DNA of 23,591 nt. Source: DATKPC01 sp035524275 (GTDB taxonomy: Bacteria; Pseudomonadota; Gammaproteobacteria; Burkholderiales; Burkholderiaceae_F). A model generated the notes under the pieces. It made no database searches, was not told the DNA's origin, and saw nothing but the letters and a program-made list of their open reading frames with translations. The stretch lies in assembly GCA_035524275.1 (NCBI GenBank), contig DATKPC010000060.1, forward strand, positions 1-23,591, read 5' to 3'. The position numbers and the translations under genes are program-made. Position 1 is the first letter of the stretch, and each line of letters opens with the position of its first letter. Shown piece by piece: positions 6,862 to 14,296 of the stretch.

Positions 6862-8322
6862 ATGGCGGTCGGTCGGCGCGTCCGCTGCCGCCGCACCGTC
6901 GGCTGCCGCGGCACCGTCCGCGGGCTTCTGGCCGCCACGTCGTTCGTGGTCGCGGCGCTCGCCGGCGCCGCGCCGGGGACGGCGTCGGAGTTGCCGGCAT
7001 CCGTGACCGGCGCGCTTCACGCGGCCGGCATCCCGCCGGCGCATGCCGCCTTCGCAGTCGTCCCGCTCGATGGCGGCGCGCTGCGGGTCGCGGTGAATGC
7101 GACGCAGCCGATGAACCCGGCTTCGACGATGAAGCTCGTCACGACCTACGTCGCGCTGCAGGCGCTCGGCCCGGCCTACACCTGGCACACCGACGTCCTG
7201 GCGGCCTCGCCGCTTGCCGAGGGCGTGCTCGACGGTCCGCTATGGCTTCGCGGCAGCGGGGATCCGAGCCTCGTGATCGAGCGCTTCTGGCTGCTGGTGC
7301 AGCGCCTTCGCGCTCTCGGCGTCCGCGAGCTTCGAGGCGATCTCGTCCTCGACAAGAGTGCGTACGGCGCCGACGTCGCCGTCGCGCCGACGCTCGACGG
7401 CGCGGACCAGCGTCCGTACAACGTCGCTCCGGATCCGCTGCTCGTGAACTACAAGGCGCTCACGTACAGCTGGATTCCGGACCCGGAGGCGCGGGTCGCC
7501 CGCGTCGTCGCGAGCCCGATGCTGGCGGGCGTGCACCTGCCGGAACCGGTGCGCCTCGTCGATGGGCCCTGCGGCGACTGGCGCGCGCGGCTGCAGGCGG
7601 ACTTCACCGATCCGCTGGTGCCCGTCCTGCGCGGGGCGTACCCGCTGTCGTGCGGCGAGCAGTCGTGGAACTTCAGCGTCTACGGCGCCACCGACTACGC
7701 CGGCGCCGCGTTCCGTTCGCTCTGGGAGTCCAGCGGCGGCGCCTGGAGCGGGGTGGCGCGCGACGGCGTCGTCGCGCCGGCGGCGCGCCTGCTCTTCAGC
7801 GTCGAGTCGCCGCCGCTCTCGGAGGTGATCCGCGAGATCAACAAGTTCAGCAACAACGCGATGGCGCGGCAACTCTTCCTGACGCTCGGCGCCGAAGGGG
7901 AGCGCGCGCCCGCGACGCTCGAGCGTTCCGCACGCGTGCTGCGGACCTGGCTGTTCGGCCACGGGCTCGCGATGCCGGAACTCGAACTGGAGAACGGATC
8001 CGGGCTGTCGCGTGTCGAGCGCATCAGCGCGGAGTCGATGGCGCGCCTGCTGGTGCAGGCCTGGCACGGTCCGCTGATGCCGGAGTTCGCGGCTTCGCTG
8101 CCGCTCGCCGGGGTCGACGGCACGATGAAGAAGCGGCCGGCGGCCGCCGGATCGGCCCACGTCAAGACCGGGCTGCTCGCCGACGCGCGCGCGTTGGCCG
8201 GCTACGTGCGCACCGAGACCGGACGCGACTACGTCGTCGTGGCCTTCGTCAACGACGCCAACGCCGGCGCGACGCAGGCCGCGCTGGACGCGTTGCTGCA
8301 GTGGGTGCACGACCACGGGTGA
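6862..8322 (+). CDS. dacB: D-alanyl-D-alanine carboxypeptidase/endopeptidase (PBP4, peptidase S13)
   Basis: Periplasmic low-molecular-weight penicillin-binding protein that trims and cleaves peptidoglycan crosslinks. Counted from the ATG at 6862 it has 486 residues (E. coli PBP4 has 477). All three penicillin-binding motifs are visible: SxxK as STMK with Ser88 and Lys91 in NPASTMKLV, SxN as SNN at 330-332 in INKFSNNAMARQ, and KTG at 435-437. The large insert between SxxK and SxN is typical of S13. The N-terminus is Arg-rich followed by GLLAATSFVVAALAGAAPGTAS, a Sec signal peptide. The start is uncertain: a TTG at 6793 overlapping the cnoX stop would add 23 residues; neither has a clear ribosome site. 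It is probably cotranscribed with cnoX and is convergent with hemL. Confidence 0.92.
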   Translation: MAVGRRVRCRRTVGCRGTVRGLLAATSFVVAALAGAAPGTASELPASVTGALHAAGIPPAHAAFAVVPLDGGALRVAVNATQPMNPASTMKLVTTYVALQALGPAYTWHTDVLAASPLAEGVLDGPLWLRGSGDPSLVIERFWLLVQRLRALGVRELRGDLVLDKSAYGADVAVAPTLDGADQRPYNVAPDPLLVNYKALTYSWIPDPEARVARVVASPMLAGVHLPEPVRLVDGPCGDWRARLQADFTDPLVPVLRGAYPLSCGEQSWNFSVYGATDYAGAAFRSLWESSGGAWSGVARDGVVAPAARLLFSVESPPLSEVIREINKFSNNAMARQLFLTLGAEGERAPATLERSARVLRTWLFGHGLAMPELELENGSGLSRVERISAESMARLLVQAWHGPLMPEFAASLPLAGVDGTMKKRPAAAGSAHVKTGLLADARALAGYVRTETGRDYVVVAFVNDANAGATQAALDALLQWVHDHG

Positions 8323-8396
8323 GCCCGGGGTCGGGTCGGGTCAGGTCATGCAGGGTGAGGGTGCCTTCGGTCCGAGCGGTCCGACGACAACCCGGC

Positions 8397-9680
8397 TCAA
8401 TCCGCCGCGCCCGCCATCGCCGCGTCCGCGGCGGCGATCGTCTCCGCGATGACCCCGTCGTCGTGCGCCGCGGATACGAACCCGGCCTCGTACGCCGACG
8501 GAGCGAGATAGACGCCGCGGTCCAGCATCGCGTGGAAGAAGCCCTTGAACTTCGCGGCGTCGCCCGCCATCACGTCCGCGAACGTCTGTGGCACCGCGGC
8601 GCTCATGTAGATCCCGAACATCCCGCCGACGGCGTCGGCCGACAGCGCGAAGCCGCGGCGCCGCGCGGCATTCGCAAGACCTTCGACGAGCGAATGCGTG
8701 CGCGCCGCGAGCCGGTCGTAGAACCCCGGTCGCGAGACGATCTGCAGCGTCGCGAGGCCGCAGGCGACGGCGACCGGGTTGCCCGAGAGCGTGCCCGCCT
8801 GGTAGACGGGTCCGAGGGGCGCCAGGTGTCGCATCACGTCGCGCCGCCCGCCGAACGCGGCAAGCGGCATGCCGCCGCCGATCACCTTGCCCAGGACCGT
8901 CAGGTCCGGCCGGACCCCGTAGAGCGACTGCGCGCCGCCGAGCGCGACGCGGAACCCGCACATCACCTCGTCGAAGATCAGGATCGCGCCGTGGCGGTCG
9001 CATAGCGCGCGCATCGTCGCGAGGAATTCGGGTCGCGCGCGGACCAGGTTCATGTTCCCGGCCACCGGCTCGACGATCACCGCGGCGATCCGGTCGCCGA
9101 TGCGGCCGAACGTTTCCTCGAGCTGTGCCGTGTCGTTGTAGTCCAGCACCAGCGTGTCGCCGGCGGCGCCGGCCGGAACGCCGGCCGAACTCGGATTGCC
9201 GAGCGTCAGCGCGCCCGAACCGGCCTTGACGAGCAGCGCGTCGGCATGGCCGTGATAGCAGCCCTCGAACTTGACCAGCGTCGAGCGGCCGCTCGCGCCG
9301 CGCGCCAGCCGGATCGCGCTCATCGCGGCCTCGGTGCCGGAGGACACGAGCCGGACCTGCTCGATCGACGGCACGAGCGCGATCAGTTTTTCCGCAAGCT
9401 CCACCTCGCCGGTCGTCGGCGCGCCGAACGACAGCCCGCCGGCGGCCGCGCGCTGGACGGCTTCGACGACTTCCGGATGCGCATGCCCGACGATGATCGG
9501 TCCCCACGAGCCGATGTAGTCGATGTAGCGCTTGCCTTCGACGTCCCAGAAGCAGGGTCCTTCGGCGCGGGCGACGAATCGGGGTGCGCCGCCGACGGCA
9601 CGGAACGCGCGCACCGGCGAGTTGACGCCGCCGGGAATCGACCGTTGCGCACGCTCGAACCACGATTCGTTCCGATCCAT
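8397..9680 (-). CDS. hemL: Glutamate-1-semialdehyde 2,1-aminomutase
   Basis: PLP enzyme converting glutamate-1-semialdehyde to 5-aminolevulinate, the second step of the C5 pathway to heme. It has 427 residues, the standard length. Family blocks include SIPGGVNSPVRAF near the N-terminus, the YIDYIGSWGP segment, SSGTEAAMSAIRLAR, EPVAGNMN, FDEVMCGFR and LGKVIGGGMPLAAFGG, where Lys265 is the PLP-binding lysine, then TLSGNPVA. I chose the ATG at 9680 because of a strong AGGGGAGG about 8 bases upstream and the typical MDRNESWFERAQ start; the frame opens 18 codons further without similarity. Its 3' end faces dacB across 74 bases containing short GGGTC and CGGTCCGA repeats but no convincing terminator. 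It is divergent from rubredoxin. Confidence 0.97.
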   Translation of the reverse strand: MDRNESWFERAQRSIPGGVNSPVRAFRAVGGAPRFVARAEGPCFWDVEGKRYIDYIGSWGPIIVGHAHPEVVEAVQRAAAGGLSFGAPTTGEVELAEKLIALVPSIEQVRLVSSGTEAAMSAIRLARGASGRSTLVKFEGCYHGHADALLVKAGSGALTLGNPSSAGVPAGAAGDTLVLDYNDTAQLEETFGRIGDRIAAVIVEPVAGNMNLVRARPEFLATMRALCDRHGAILIFDEVMCGFRVALGGAQSLYGVRPDLTVLGKVIGGGMPLAAFGGRRDVMRHLAPLGPVYQAGTLSGNPVAVACGLATLQIVSRPGFYDRLAARTHSLVEGLANAARRRGFALSADAVGGMFGIYMSAAVPQTFADVMAGDAAKFKGFFHAMLDRGVYLAPSAYEAGFVSAAHDDGVIAETIAAADAAMAGAAD

Positions 9681-9716
9681 CGCGATGTCCTCCCCTTCCT
9701 GTCGGTTCGAGCCGGA

Positions 9717-9728
9717 AAATCCGGATTT
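9717..9728. promoter_or_regulatory. 12-bp perfect palindrome upstream of hemL
   Basis: AAATCCGGATTT reads identically on both strands and lies 37 bases upstream of the hemL start. A further CCGG half-site (9712-9715) gives CCGG-AAAAT-CCGG spacing. Position suggests an operator or a leader element of hemL. No promoter hexamers could be placed confidently around it. Confidence 0.3.
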
Positions 9729-9846
9729 GAGCACGGCGACGCCGGGACGGTATCGCCGACTCGTCCGTTCGGATGCGATGCGCGGCCGAAGATCGGCCCA
9801 AGCGCCCCAATTGGCGCGGAATCCGCCCGCATTTGTCCTCGCAAGC

Positions 9847-9852
9847 TATGAT
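9847..9852 (+). promoter_or_regulatory. Candidate -10 element for rubredoxin
   Basis: TATGAT matches the sigma-70 -10 consensus at five of six positions and lies about 90 bases upstream of the rubredoxin ATG. No -35 hexamer occurs at normal spacing. The rest of the 262-base hemL-rubredoxin gap contains a small inverted repeat GCGCC/GGCGC (9802-9806 with 9813-9817) and nothing else I can interpret. Confidence 0.25.
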
Positions 9853-9942
9853 CCCGGGTCGCTACCATCGCGGCTCCGCGCGGGCATGCCGCCTCACCGC
9901 GCTCCACGATCCTTTCCGCGCCGCTCCACAAATTCCCCGATC

Positions 9943-10125
9943 ATGTCGACGACGACCGAAACCCGAACCTGGATGTGCCTCATCTGCGGCTGGATCTACG
10001 ACGAGGCCGCTGGCGCGCCCGACCATGGCGTGGCGCCGGGCACCCGCTGGGAGGACGTCCCGCCGAACTGGGTCTGCCCCGAGTGCGGAGCGCGCAAGGA
10101 AGACTTCGAGATGGTACAGATCTGA
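9943..10125 (+). CDS. Rubredoxin
   Basis: A 60-residue cytoplasmic electron carrier with a single iron held by four cysteines. Both CxxC knuckles are present: MCLICGWIYDE (Cys12, Cys15) and WVCPECGARKEDFE (Cys45, Cys48), with the conserved GAPDHGVAPGTRWEDVP between them. The length is typical of a single-domain rubredoxin. The ATG at 9943 gives the family's usual short lead-in before the first knuckle; the open frame continues far upstream but without similarity. It lies between hemL and pilG, an order common in betaproteobacteria. The redox partner is not in the window. Confidence 0.95.
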   Translation: MSTTTETRTWMCLICGWIYDEAAGAPDHGVAPGTRWEDVPPNWVCPECGARKEDFEMVQI

Positions 10126-10146
10126 GGTTGCTAATTTTTGCATCCC

Positions 10147-10167
10147 AGATGCGCGTTACGCGCATCT
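10147..10167 (+). terminator. Strong hairpin between rubredoxin and pilG (terminator or operator)
   Basis: AGATGCGCG pairs perfectly with CGCGCATCT around a TTA loop (9-bp stem). It lies 22 bases past the rubredoxin stop. No T-run follows on the plus strand (a TTTTT run precedes it), so an intrinsic terminator is not canonical. Because a -10-like TAAAAT follows within 6 bases, the repeat occupies the -35 region and could equally be a regulator-binding site. Confidence 0.4.
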
Positions 10168-10172
10168 ATGTC

Positions 10173-10178
10173 TAAAAT
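10173..10178 (+). promoter_or_regulatory. Candidate -10 element of the pil-chp operon
   Basis: TAAAAT matches five of six bases of the -10 consensus in otherwise GC-rich DNA, about 190 bases before pilG. There is no recognisable -35 at 15-19 bases; that position is taken by the 9-bp hairpin. The remaining leader (10179-10370) contains a CCGGCC/GGCCGG inverted repeat (10216-10221 with 10227-10232). Confidence 0.3.
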
Positions 10179-10370
10179 CAGCTGCGTCGCGCAAATGGGC
10201 GCGCAGCACGTGCCGCCGGCCGGCTTGGCCGGTCGCCGGCTGGAACCGCGGCGGTGGCGTCACGGCGCGGGACATGGGCGGGCAGGAACATGGGCGGGCA
10301 GGACGTAACGCTCGACGGCCCTGTCCAGCCACGGCCCGACAACGTTCACGCAGCGCTGGAGCTTTTGCAT

Positions 10371-10766
10371 ATGGCGAGCCAGGACAACGGCGACATCCGT
10401 GGTCGCAAGGTGATGGTCATCGACGACTCCAACACGATCCGGCGCAGCGCGGAAATCTTCCTCACGCAGGCCGGCTGCCAGGTGATCCTGGCCCTCGACG
10501 GCTTCGAGGCGCTCGCCAAGATCAACGACCACCAGCCGAACATCATCTTCTGCGACATCCTGATGCCGCGGCTGGACGGCTACCAGACCTGCGCGCTGAT
10601 CAAGCGCAGTCCGCGCTTCTCGAAGACGCCGGTCGTGATGCTTTCGTCGAAGGACGGGCTGTTCGACCGTGCGCGCGGGCGCATGGTCGGATCCAGCGAC
10701 TACCTGACGAAGCCGTTCACGAAGGACACGCTGCTCACCGCGGTCCGGCAATTCTCGAGCAACTGA
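10371..10766 (+). CDS. pilG: Twitching motility response regulator PilG
   Basis: Single-domain CheY-like receiver, 131 residues, phosphorylated by the PilL/ChpA kinase. In Pseudomonas aeruginosa PilG promotes pilus extension and signals to the cAMP pathway. Receiver residues are VMVIDDSNTIRR with the acidic pair, phospho-acceptor Asp62 in FCDILMPRLDGYQTC, and the switch and lysine region MLSSKDGLFDRARGRMVGSSDYLTKPF. The MPRLDGYQTCALIK and SSKDGLFDRARG blocks closely match P. aeruginosa PilG and separate it from PilH. I chose the ATG at 10371 for length match and a GGAG nine bases upstream; in-frame starts at 10290 (ATG) and 10254 (GTG) would add an unconserved N-terminus. Confidence 0.93.
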   Translation: MASQDNGDIRGRKVMVIDDSNTIRRSAEIFLTQAGCQVILALDGFEALAKINDHQPNIIFCDILMPRLDGYQTCALIKRSPRFSKTPVVMLSSKDGLFDRARGRMVGSSDYLTKPFTKDTLLTAVRQFSSN

Positions 10767-10799
10767 CGGACCTGCGATCGGACACCCGGACACGCGTCG

Positions 10800-11162
10800 A
10801 TGGCCAAGAAAATCCTCGTGGTCGACGATTCGCCGACCGAGCGCTTTTTCCTCAATGAATTGCTGGTCCGGCACGGCTACCTCGTGACGCTCGCCGAGGA
10901 CGCCGAAGAGGCGCTGGCGAAGCTCCGCACCCAGCCGCCCGACCTGATCCTGATGGACGTCGTCATGCCGGGACAGAACGGCTTCCAGTTCACGCGCTCG
11001 CTGTCGCGCGATCCGGCGACGCAGCGGATCCCGATCATCATGTGCACGAGCAAGGGCCAGCAGACCGATCGTATCTGGGGCCTGCGGCAGGGCGCGCGCG
11101 ACTACGTGACCAAGCCCGTCAAGGCCGACGAACTGCTGGAAAAGATCGCGGCACTGGTGTGA
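10800..11162 (+). CDS. pilH: Twitching motility response regulator PilH
   Basis: Second CheY-like receiver of the Pil-Chp system, 120 residues, associated with pilus retraction or acting as a phosphate sink. It starts MAKKILVVDDSPTERFFLNELL, has phospho-acceptor Asp53 in LILMDVVMPGQNGFQFTR, and shows the PilH block CTSKGQQTDRIWGLRQGARDYVTKPV. It follows pilG by 33 bases, and its stop overlaps the pilI start (GTGA), indicating one operon. Confidence 0.94.
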   Translation: MAKKILVVDDSPTERFFLNELLVRHGYLVTLAEDAEEALAKLRTQPPDLILMDVVMPGQNGFQFTRSLSRDPATQRIPIIMCTSKGQQTDRIWGLRQGARDYVTKPVKADELLEKIAALV

Positions 11163-11722
11163 GCACGAGCCTCCCCGTGGACAACTCTCCGGAAGCGGTC
11201 GACGACAGTCCGCAGGCCGGGCGCCTGCGCGACTTCTCCAACCAGCTCGCCGAGCGGCTGAAGGCGGCGCCGCGGCTGGCCGGCGAACCCACGCGCCTCG
11301 CGGTCCGGATCGGCAGCCACTCGTTCCTCGTCGACATGGCGCTCGCCGGAGAGATCGTGCCGCTCGCCGCGGTGACGCCGGTGCCGTGGACGCGTTCCTG
11401 GTTCCGCGGGCTGACCAACGTGCGCGGGCGCCTCGTCGGCGTCGTCGACCTGCTGGAATTGTCCGGACGCGCGCCGCTTCCCGCGGACCAGGCCTACCAG
11501 CTGCTCGTGATGGGCGAGGCGCTGAAGGTCAACGCGGCCGTGCTGATCACCCGCGCCTTCGGGATCCGCAATCTGAAGGATCTCGACGCCGTGGACGCCG
11601 GCGCGCTCGGATCGGCGCGCTGGGAGCGCGAGCGCTATCGCGATCTCGACGGCACGACGCTCGCGGAGCTCGACCTGCGGGAACTGGTGGCATCGGATGT
11701 ATTCGCATCGATCGGAGTCTGA
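11159..11722 (+). CDS. pilI: Pil-Chp CheW-like coupling protein PilI
   Basis: Cytoplasmic adaptor linking the PilJ receptor to the PilL kinase. It has 187 residues with one CheW domain covering roughly 40-185: RLAVRIGSHSFLVDMALAGEIVPLAAVTPVPWTRSWFRGLTNVRGRLVGVVDLLEL shows the two beta-subdomain signature, including the NVRG motif. The GTG at 11159 overlaps the pilH stop by four bases and gives the usual family length; an earlier ATG in the same frame lies inside pilH and is implausible. A second in-frame GTG at 11177 is possible. Confidence 0.9.
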   Translation: MSTSLPVDNSPEAVDDSPQAGRLRDFSNQLAERLKAAPRLAGEPTRLAVRIGSHSFLVDMALAGEIVPLAAVTPVPWTRSWFRGLTNVRGRLVGVVDLLELSGRAPLPADQAYQLLVMGEALKVNAAVLITRAFGIRNLKDLDAVDAGALGSARWERERYRDLDGTTLAELDLRELVASDVFASIGV

Positions 11723-11800
11723 GTCCCGCCGCGCCGCGGCGGACAGGCTTGCTGCCCGGTTGGCGCCGTTGCGCGCCGACGCGGGGCGCTGGAGGAACGG

Positions 11801-14161
11801 ATGGCGAACGACATCGCCGGCTTGAACCGGACCGAGCGCACGCGCGTGGCCACGGGTGGCACGGTTGACCCGAACACGGTGATGGGCGGCTCGACCGTCG
11901 GGCCGGATCCCAATCGCGCGTTCCGCATCACGGAGTTCGCGCCGTTCGACACCCGGCTTCCGCCGGGGCCGAAGCGGCCCGCCGCCGCCGCGCCGACCGC
12001 GGCCCGCCGCGGGCCGCAGACGCAGCGCGTCGAGCGCCGCCCGGCGCCGCCGACGCGCGTCGCGCTGCCCAGCGGCGGCTGGATCGAGCGCTTCATGGAG
12101 CGCCCGCTTCCCGTCATCGGCTCGCGCCCTGCGCCGCAGCAGGTCCAGGTGCTGGCGATCCTGCTCAGCGTGCTGCTGCTCTTCACCGTCGTCATCGTCG
12201 CCGTCGACCTGCGCACCGGCGCCAACAGCGCGCAGCAGATCGCGATCGTCGGCGACACGACGATGCATACGCAGCGCCTCGCGAAAGCGGCGCCCAACGC
12301 GGTGCGCGGCATCGCCCCGGCCTTCGGCGAGCTGATCGACAGCCGCGACCAGATCGACCTCAATCTCGCGGCGCTCGCCAACGGCGACGCCGCGCGCGGA
12401 CTGACGGCGTCGAGCCCGGAGCTGCAGGGCCCGCTCGCGCGCGTGCAGGACCGCTGGCGCACGACGCAGGCCGCCGCCTCGGTGATCATCGCGCAGCAGA
12501 AGACCTTGACCGCGTTCGGCGACGTCCTCCGGCGCATCAACGACAACGGGCCGCGGACGTCGCAGCTCGCCGAGGACGTGCAGAACCGCAAGTTGAAGCT
12601 GGGCGCGACGGCGCGCGACGTCTACACGGCCGGCCAGCTCGTGATGCTGAACCAGCGCATCGGCAAGAGCGCCGAGGCCCTGGTCGGCGGCGACAAGCCC
12701 AGCGAGGAGTCCGCCGTGTTGCTCGGGCGCGACGTCGCGGCGTTCCACGACCTCGCGCAGGCGATGCTGTCGGGCAGCGACGCGCTCGGCGTCCCCGCCA
12801 CCGGCGACCCGGACGCGCGGGCCGAACTGCAGGAACTGCTGAACGTCTATGGCGGGCTGCAGGCTTCCGTCGGCGGCGTGCTCGGGAACCTGCAGAGCGT
12901 GCTGCAGGCCCGCGAAGGCGAGCGGACCGTGCTCTCGGAATCCGAGCCGCTGCGCATGGAATTCTCGAAGCTGCTGGCCCAGTACCAGGCGGAGCAGCGC
13001 GGACGCGTCGTCGACTTCTGGCTGATGGCGATCTTCGGCCTCGCGGCGCTGCTGTGCATGATCGGCATCGCGAAGGTGCTGCTCGCCGATTCCGCCAAGC
13101 GCGCGCGGGAAGCCGATTCCGGCCGTGCGGAGGCGATGCGGCTCGAGGAAGAGGCGAAACGGAGCAACGAGCTCAACCAGGCCGCGATCCTGCGGCTGAT
13201 GAACGAGCTGCAGGAGGTCGCCGACGGGAACCTGACGGTGCAGGCGACGGTGACCGAGGACATCACCGGCGCCATCGCCGATTCCGTCAACTACACGGTC
13301 GAGGAGCTGCGCGGGCTGGTCGGCCGGATCAACACGACGGCCGAGCAGGTCAACGCGGCCTCGACGCAGGCGCGCGACATCGCGACGCGCCTGCTGACGG
13401 CCTCGGAGGCGCAGAGCCGCGAGATCCGCGATACCGGCGAGAAGGTGCTGACGATGGCCGGCCAGATCAACGACGTCTCGCGCAGCGCCGGGGAGTCGGC
13501 CAAGGTGGCCCGCGCCTCGCTCGAGGCGGCAGAGCGGGGCCAGCGGGCGGTGTACAACCAGATCTCCGGGATGAACGAGATCCGCGAGCAGATCCAGGAG
13601 ACCGCCAAGCGCATCAAGCGCCTCGGCGAGTCGTCGCAGGAGATCGGCGAGATCGTCGAGCTGATCTCCGACATCACCGAGCAGACGAATGTCCTGGCAT
13701 TGAATGCGGCGATCCAGGCGGCATCGGCGGGCGAGGCAGGGCGCGGATTCTCGGTCGTGGCCGAGGAGGTGCAGCGGCTCGCGGACCGGTCGGCCGAGGC
13801 TGCAAAGCAGATCGGGGCGCTGGTCCGCACGATCCAGACCGACACGCACGACGCGGTGGCGGCCATGGAGAAGAGCACGCAGGGCGTCGTCGAGGGGACG
13901 AAGCTGTCCGACGCCGCCGGCACGGCGCTCGCCGACATCGGCCGCGTCTCGCGGCAGCTCGCCGAGCTGATCGAGCAGATCGCGCAGAACACGTCGGATC
14001 AGGCCGATTCGGCCGGCGGCGTCGCGCACTCGATCGAACGGATCCTGTCGGTGACCGAGCAGACGTCGCAGGGGACGCGCCAGGCGGCGCAGTCGATCGG
14101 CCAACTCGCGACGCTGGCGCGGGAATTGAAGGCTTCGGTTGCCCGGTTCCGCGTGAGTTAG
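11801..14161 (+). CDS. pilJ: Type IV pilus chemoreceptor PilJ
   Basis: Inner-membrane methyl-accepting protein of the Pil-Chp system, 786 residues. Order: a cytoplasmic tail of about 115 residues with a basic, Ala/Pro-rich part; TM1 at about 117-137; a periplasmic region with two PilJ-type repeats recognisable by MHTQRLAKAA and MLNQRIGKSA; TM2 at about 406-428; a HAMP-like region near 463-510; and the MCP signalling hairpin with tip EQTNVLALNAAIQAASAGEAGRG at about 627-650. The C-terminus ends after a long coiled coil with no NWETF-type tether. The start is firm: GGAGG lies five bases before the ATG. P. aeruginosa PilJ is about 680 residues with TM1 near its N-terminus; the extra length here is mostly the N-terminal tail. 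The 78-base gap after pilI carries a small CCGCCGC/GCGGCGG hairpin. Confidence 0.94.
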   Translation: MANDIAGLNRTERTRVATGGTVDPNTVMGGSTVGPDPNRAFRITEFAPFDTRLPPGPKRPAAAAPTAARRGPQTQRVERRPAPPTRVALPSGGWIERFMERPLPVIGSRPAPQQVQVLAILLSVLLLFTVVIVAVDLRTGANSAQQIAIVGDTTMHTQRLAKAAPNAVRGIAPAFGELIDSRDQIDLNLAALANGDAARGLTASSPELQGPLARVQDRWRTTQAAASVIIAQQKTLTAFGDVLRRINDNGPRTSQLAEDVQNRKLKLGATARDVYTAGQLVMLNQRIGKSAEALVGGDKPSEESAVLLGRDVAAFHDLAQAMLSGSDALGVPATGDPDARAELQELLNVYGGLQASVGGVLGNLQSVLQAREGERTVLSESEPLRMEFSKLLAQYQAEQRGRVVDFWLMAIFGLAALLCMIGIAKVLLADSAKRAREADSGRAEAMRLEEEAKRSNELNQAAILRLMNELQEVADGNLTVQATVTEDITGAIADSVNYTVEELRGLVGRINTTAEQVNAASTQARDIATRLLTASEAQSREIRDTGEKVLTMAGQINDVSRSAGESAKVARASLEAAERGQRAVYNQISGMNEIREQIQETAKRIKRLGESSQEIGEIVELISDITEQTNVLALNAAIQAASAGEAGRGFSVVAEEVQRLADRSAEAAKQIGALVRTIQTDTHDAVAAMEKSTQGVVEGTKLSDAAGTALADIGRVSRQLAELIEQIAQNTSDQADSAGGVAHSIERILSVTEQTSQGTRQAAQSIGQLATLARELKASVARFRVS

Positions 14162-14212
14162 TGCCTACTTGATGTTCTATTTCGGCGTGACAAGGACCTT
14201 GGGGCATGCCAA

Positions 14213-14234
14213 CATCGGGGCGCGGGCCCCGATG
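14213..14234 (+). repeat. Hairpin between pilJ and pilL
   Basis: CATCGGGGC pairs perfectly with GCCCCGATG around a GCGG loop (9-bp stem). It lies 51 bases after the pilJ stop and 62 before the pilL start, within a 135-base gap that holds no gene. No T-run follows, so it is more likely an attenuator, a processing or mRNA-stability element than a full terminator. Confidence 0.4.
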
Positions 14235-14296
14235 GGCCGGATGCGGCGCGCGGCCCGCGAACGCCCAGATCAACGCGCTTGACGGAGTCGATCCCG

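Noticed and set aside
5132..7000. A 622-codon minus-strand frame opposite the Cas6e-like gene and cnoX.
   Set aside because: No recognisable family content, whereas the plus strand encodes a thioredoxin with an intact CGPC site and a Cas6e-like fold.
8323..8396. Possible terminator between dacB and hemL.
   Set aside because: Only short direct repeats (GGGTC, CGGTCCGA) are present; no stable inverted repeat with a T-run was found.
8341..9810. A longer minus-strand frame (489 codons) overlapping hemL in another frame.
   Set aside because: hemL in its own frame has every family motif and a strong ribosome site; the alternative frame is Arg-rich and motif-free.
11102..14104. A 1000-codon minus-strand frame opposite pilI and pilJ.
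   Set aside because: Same shadow effect: the plus strand carries well-recognised CheW and chemoreceptor proteins, and this frame shows no domain.
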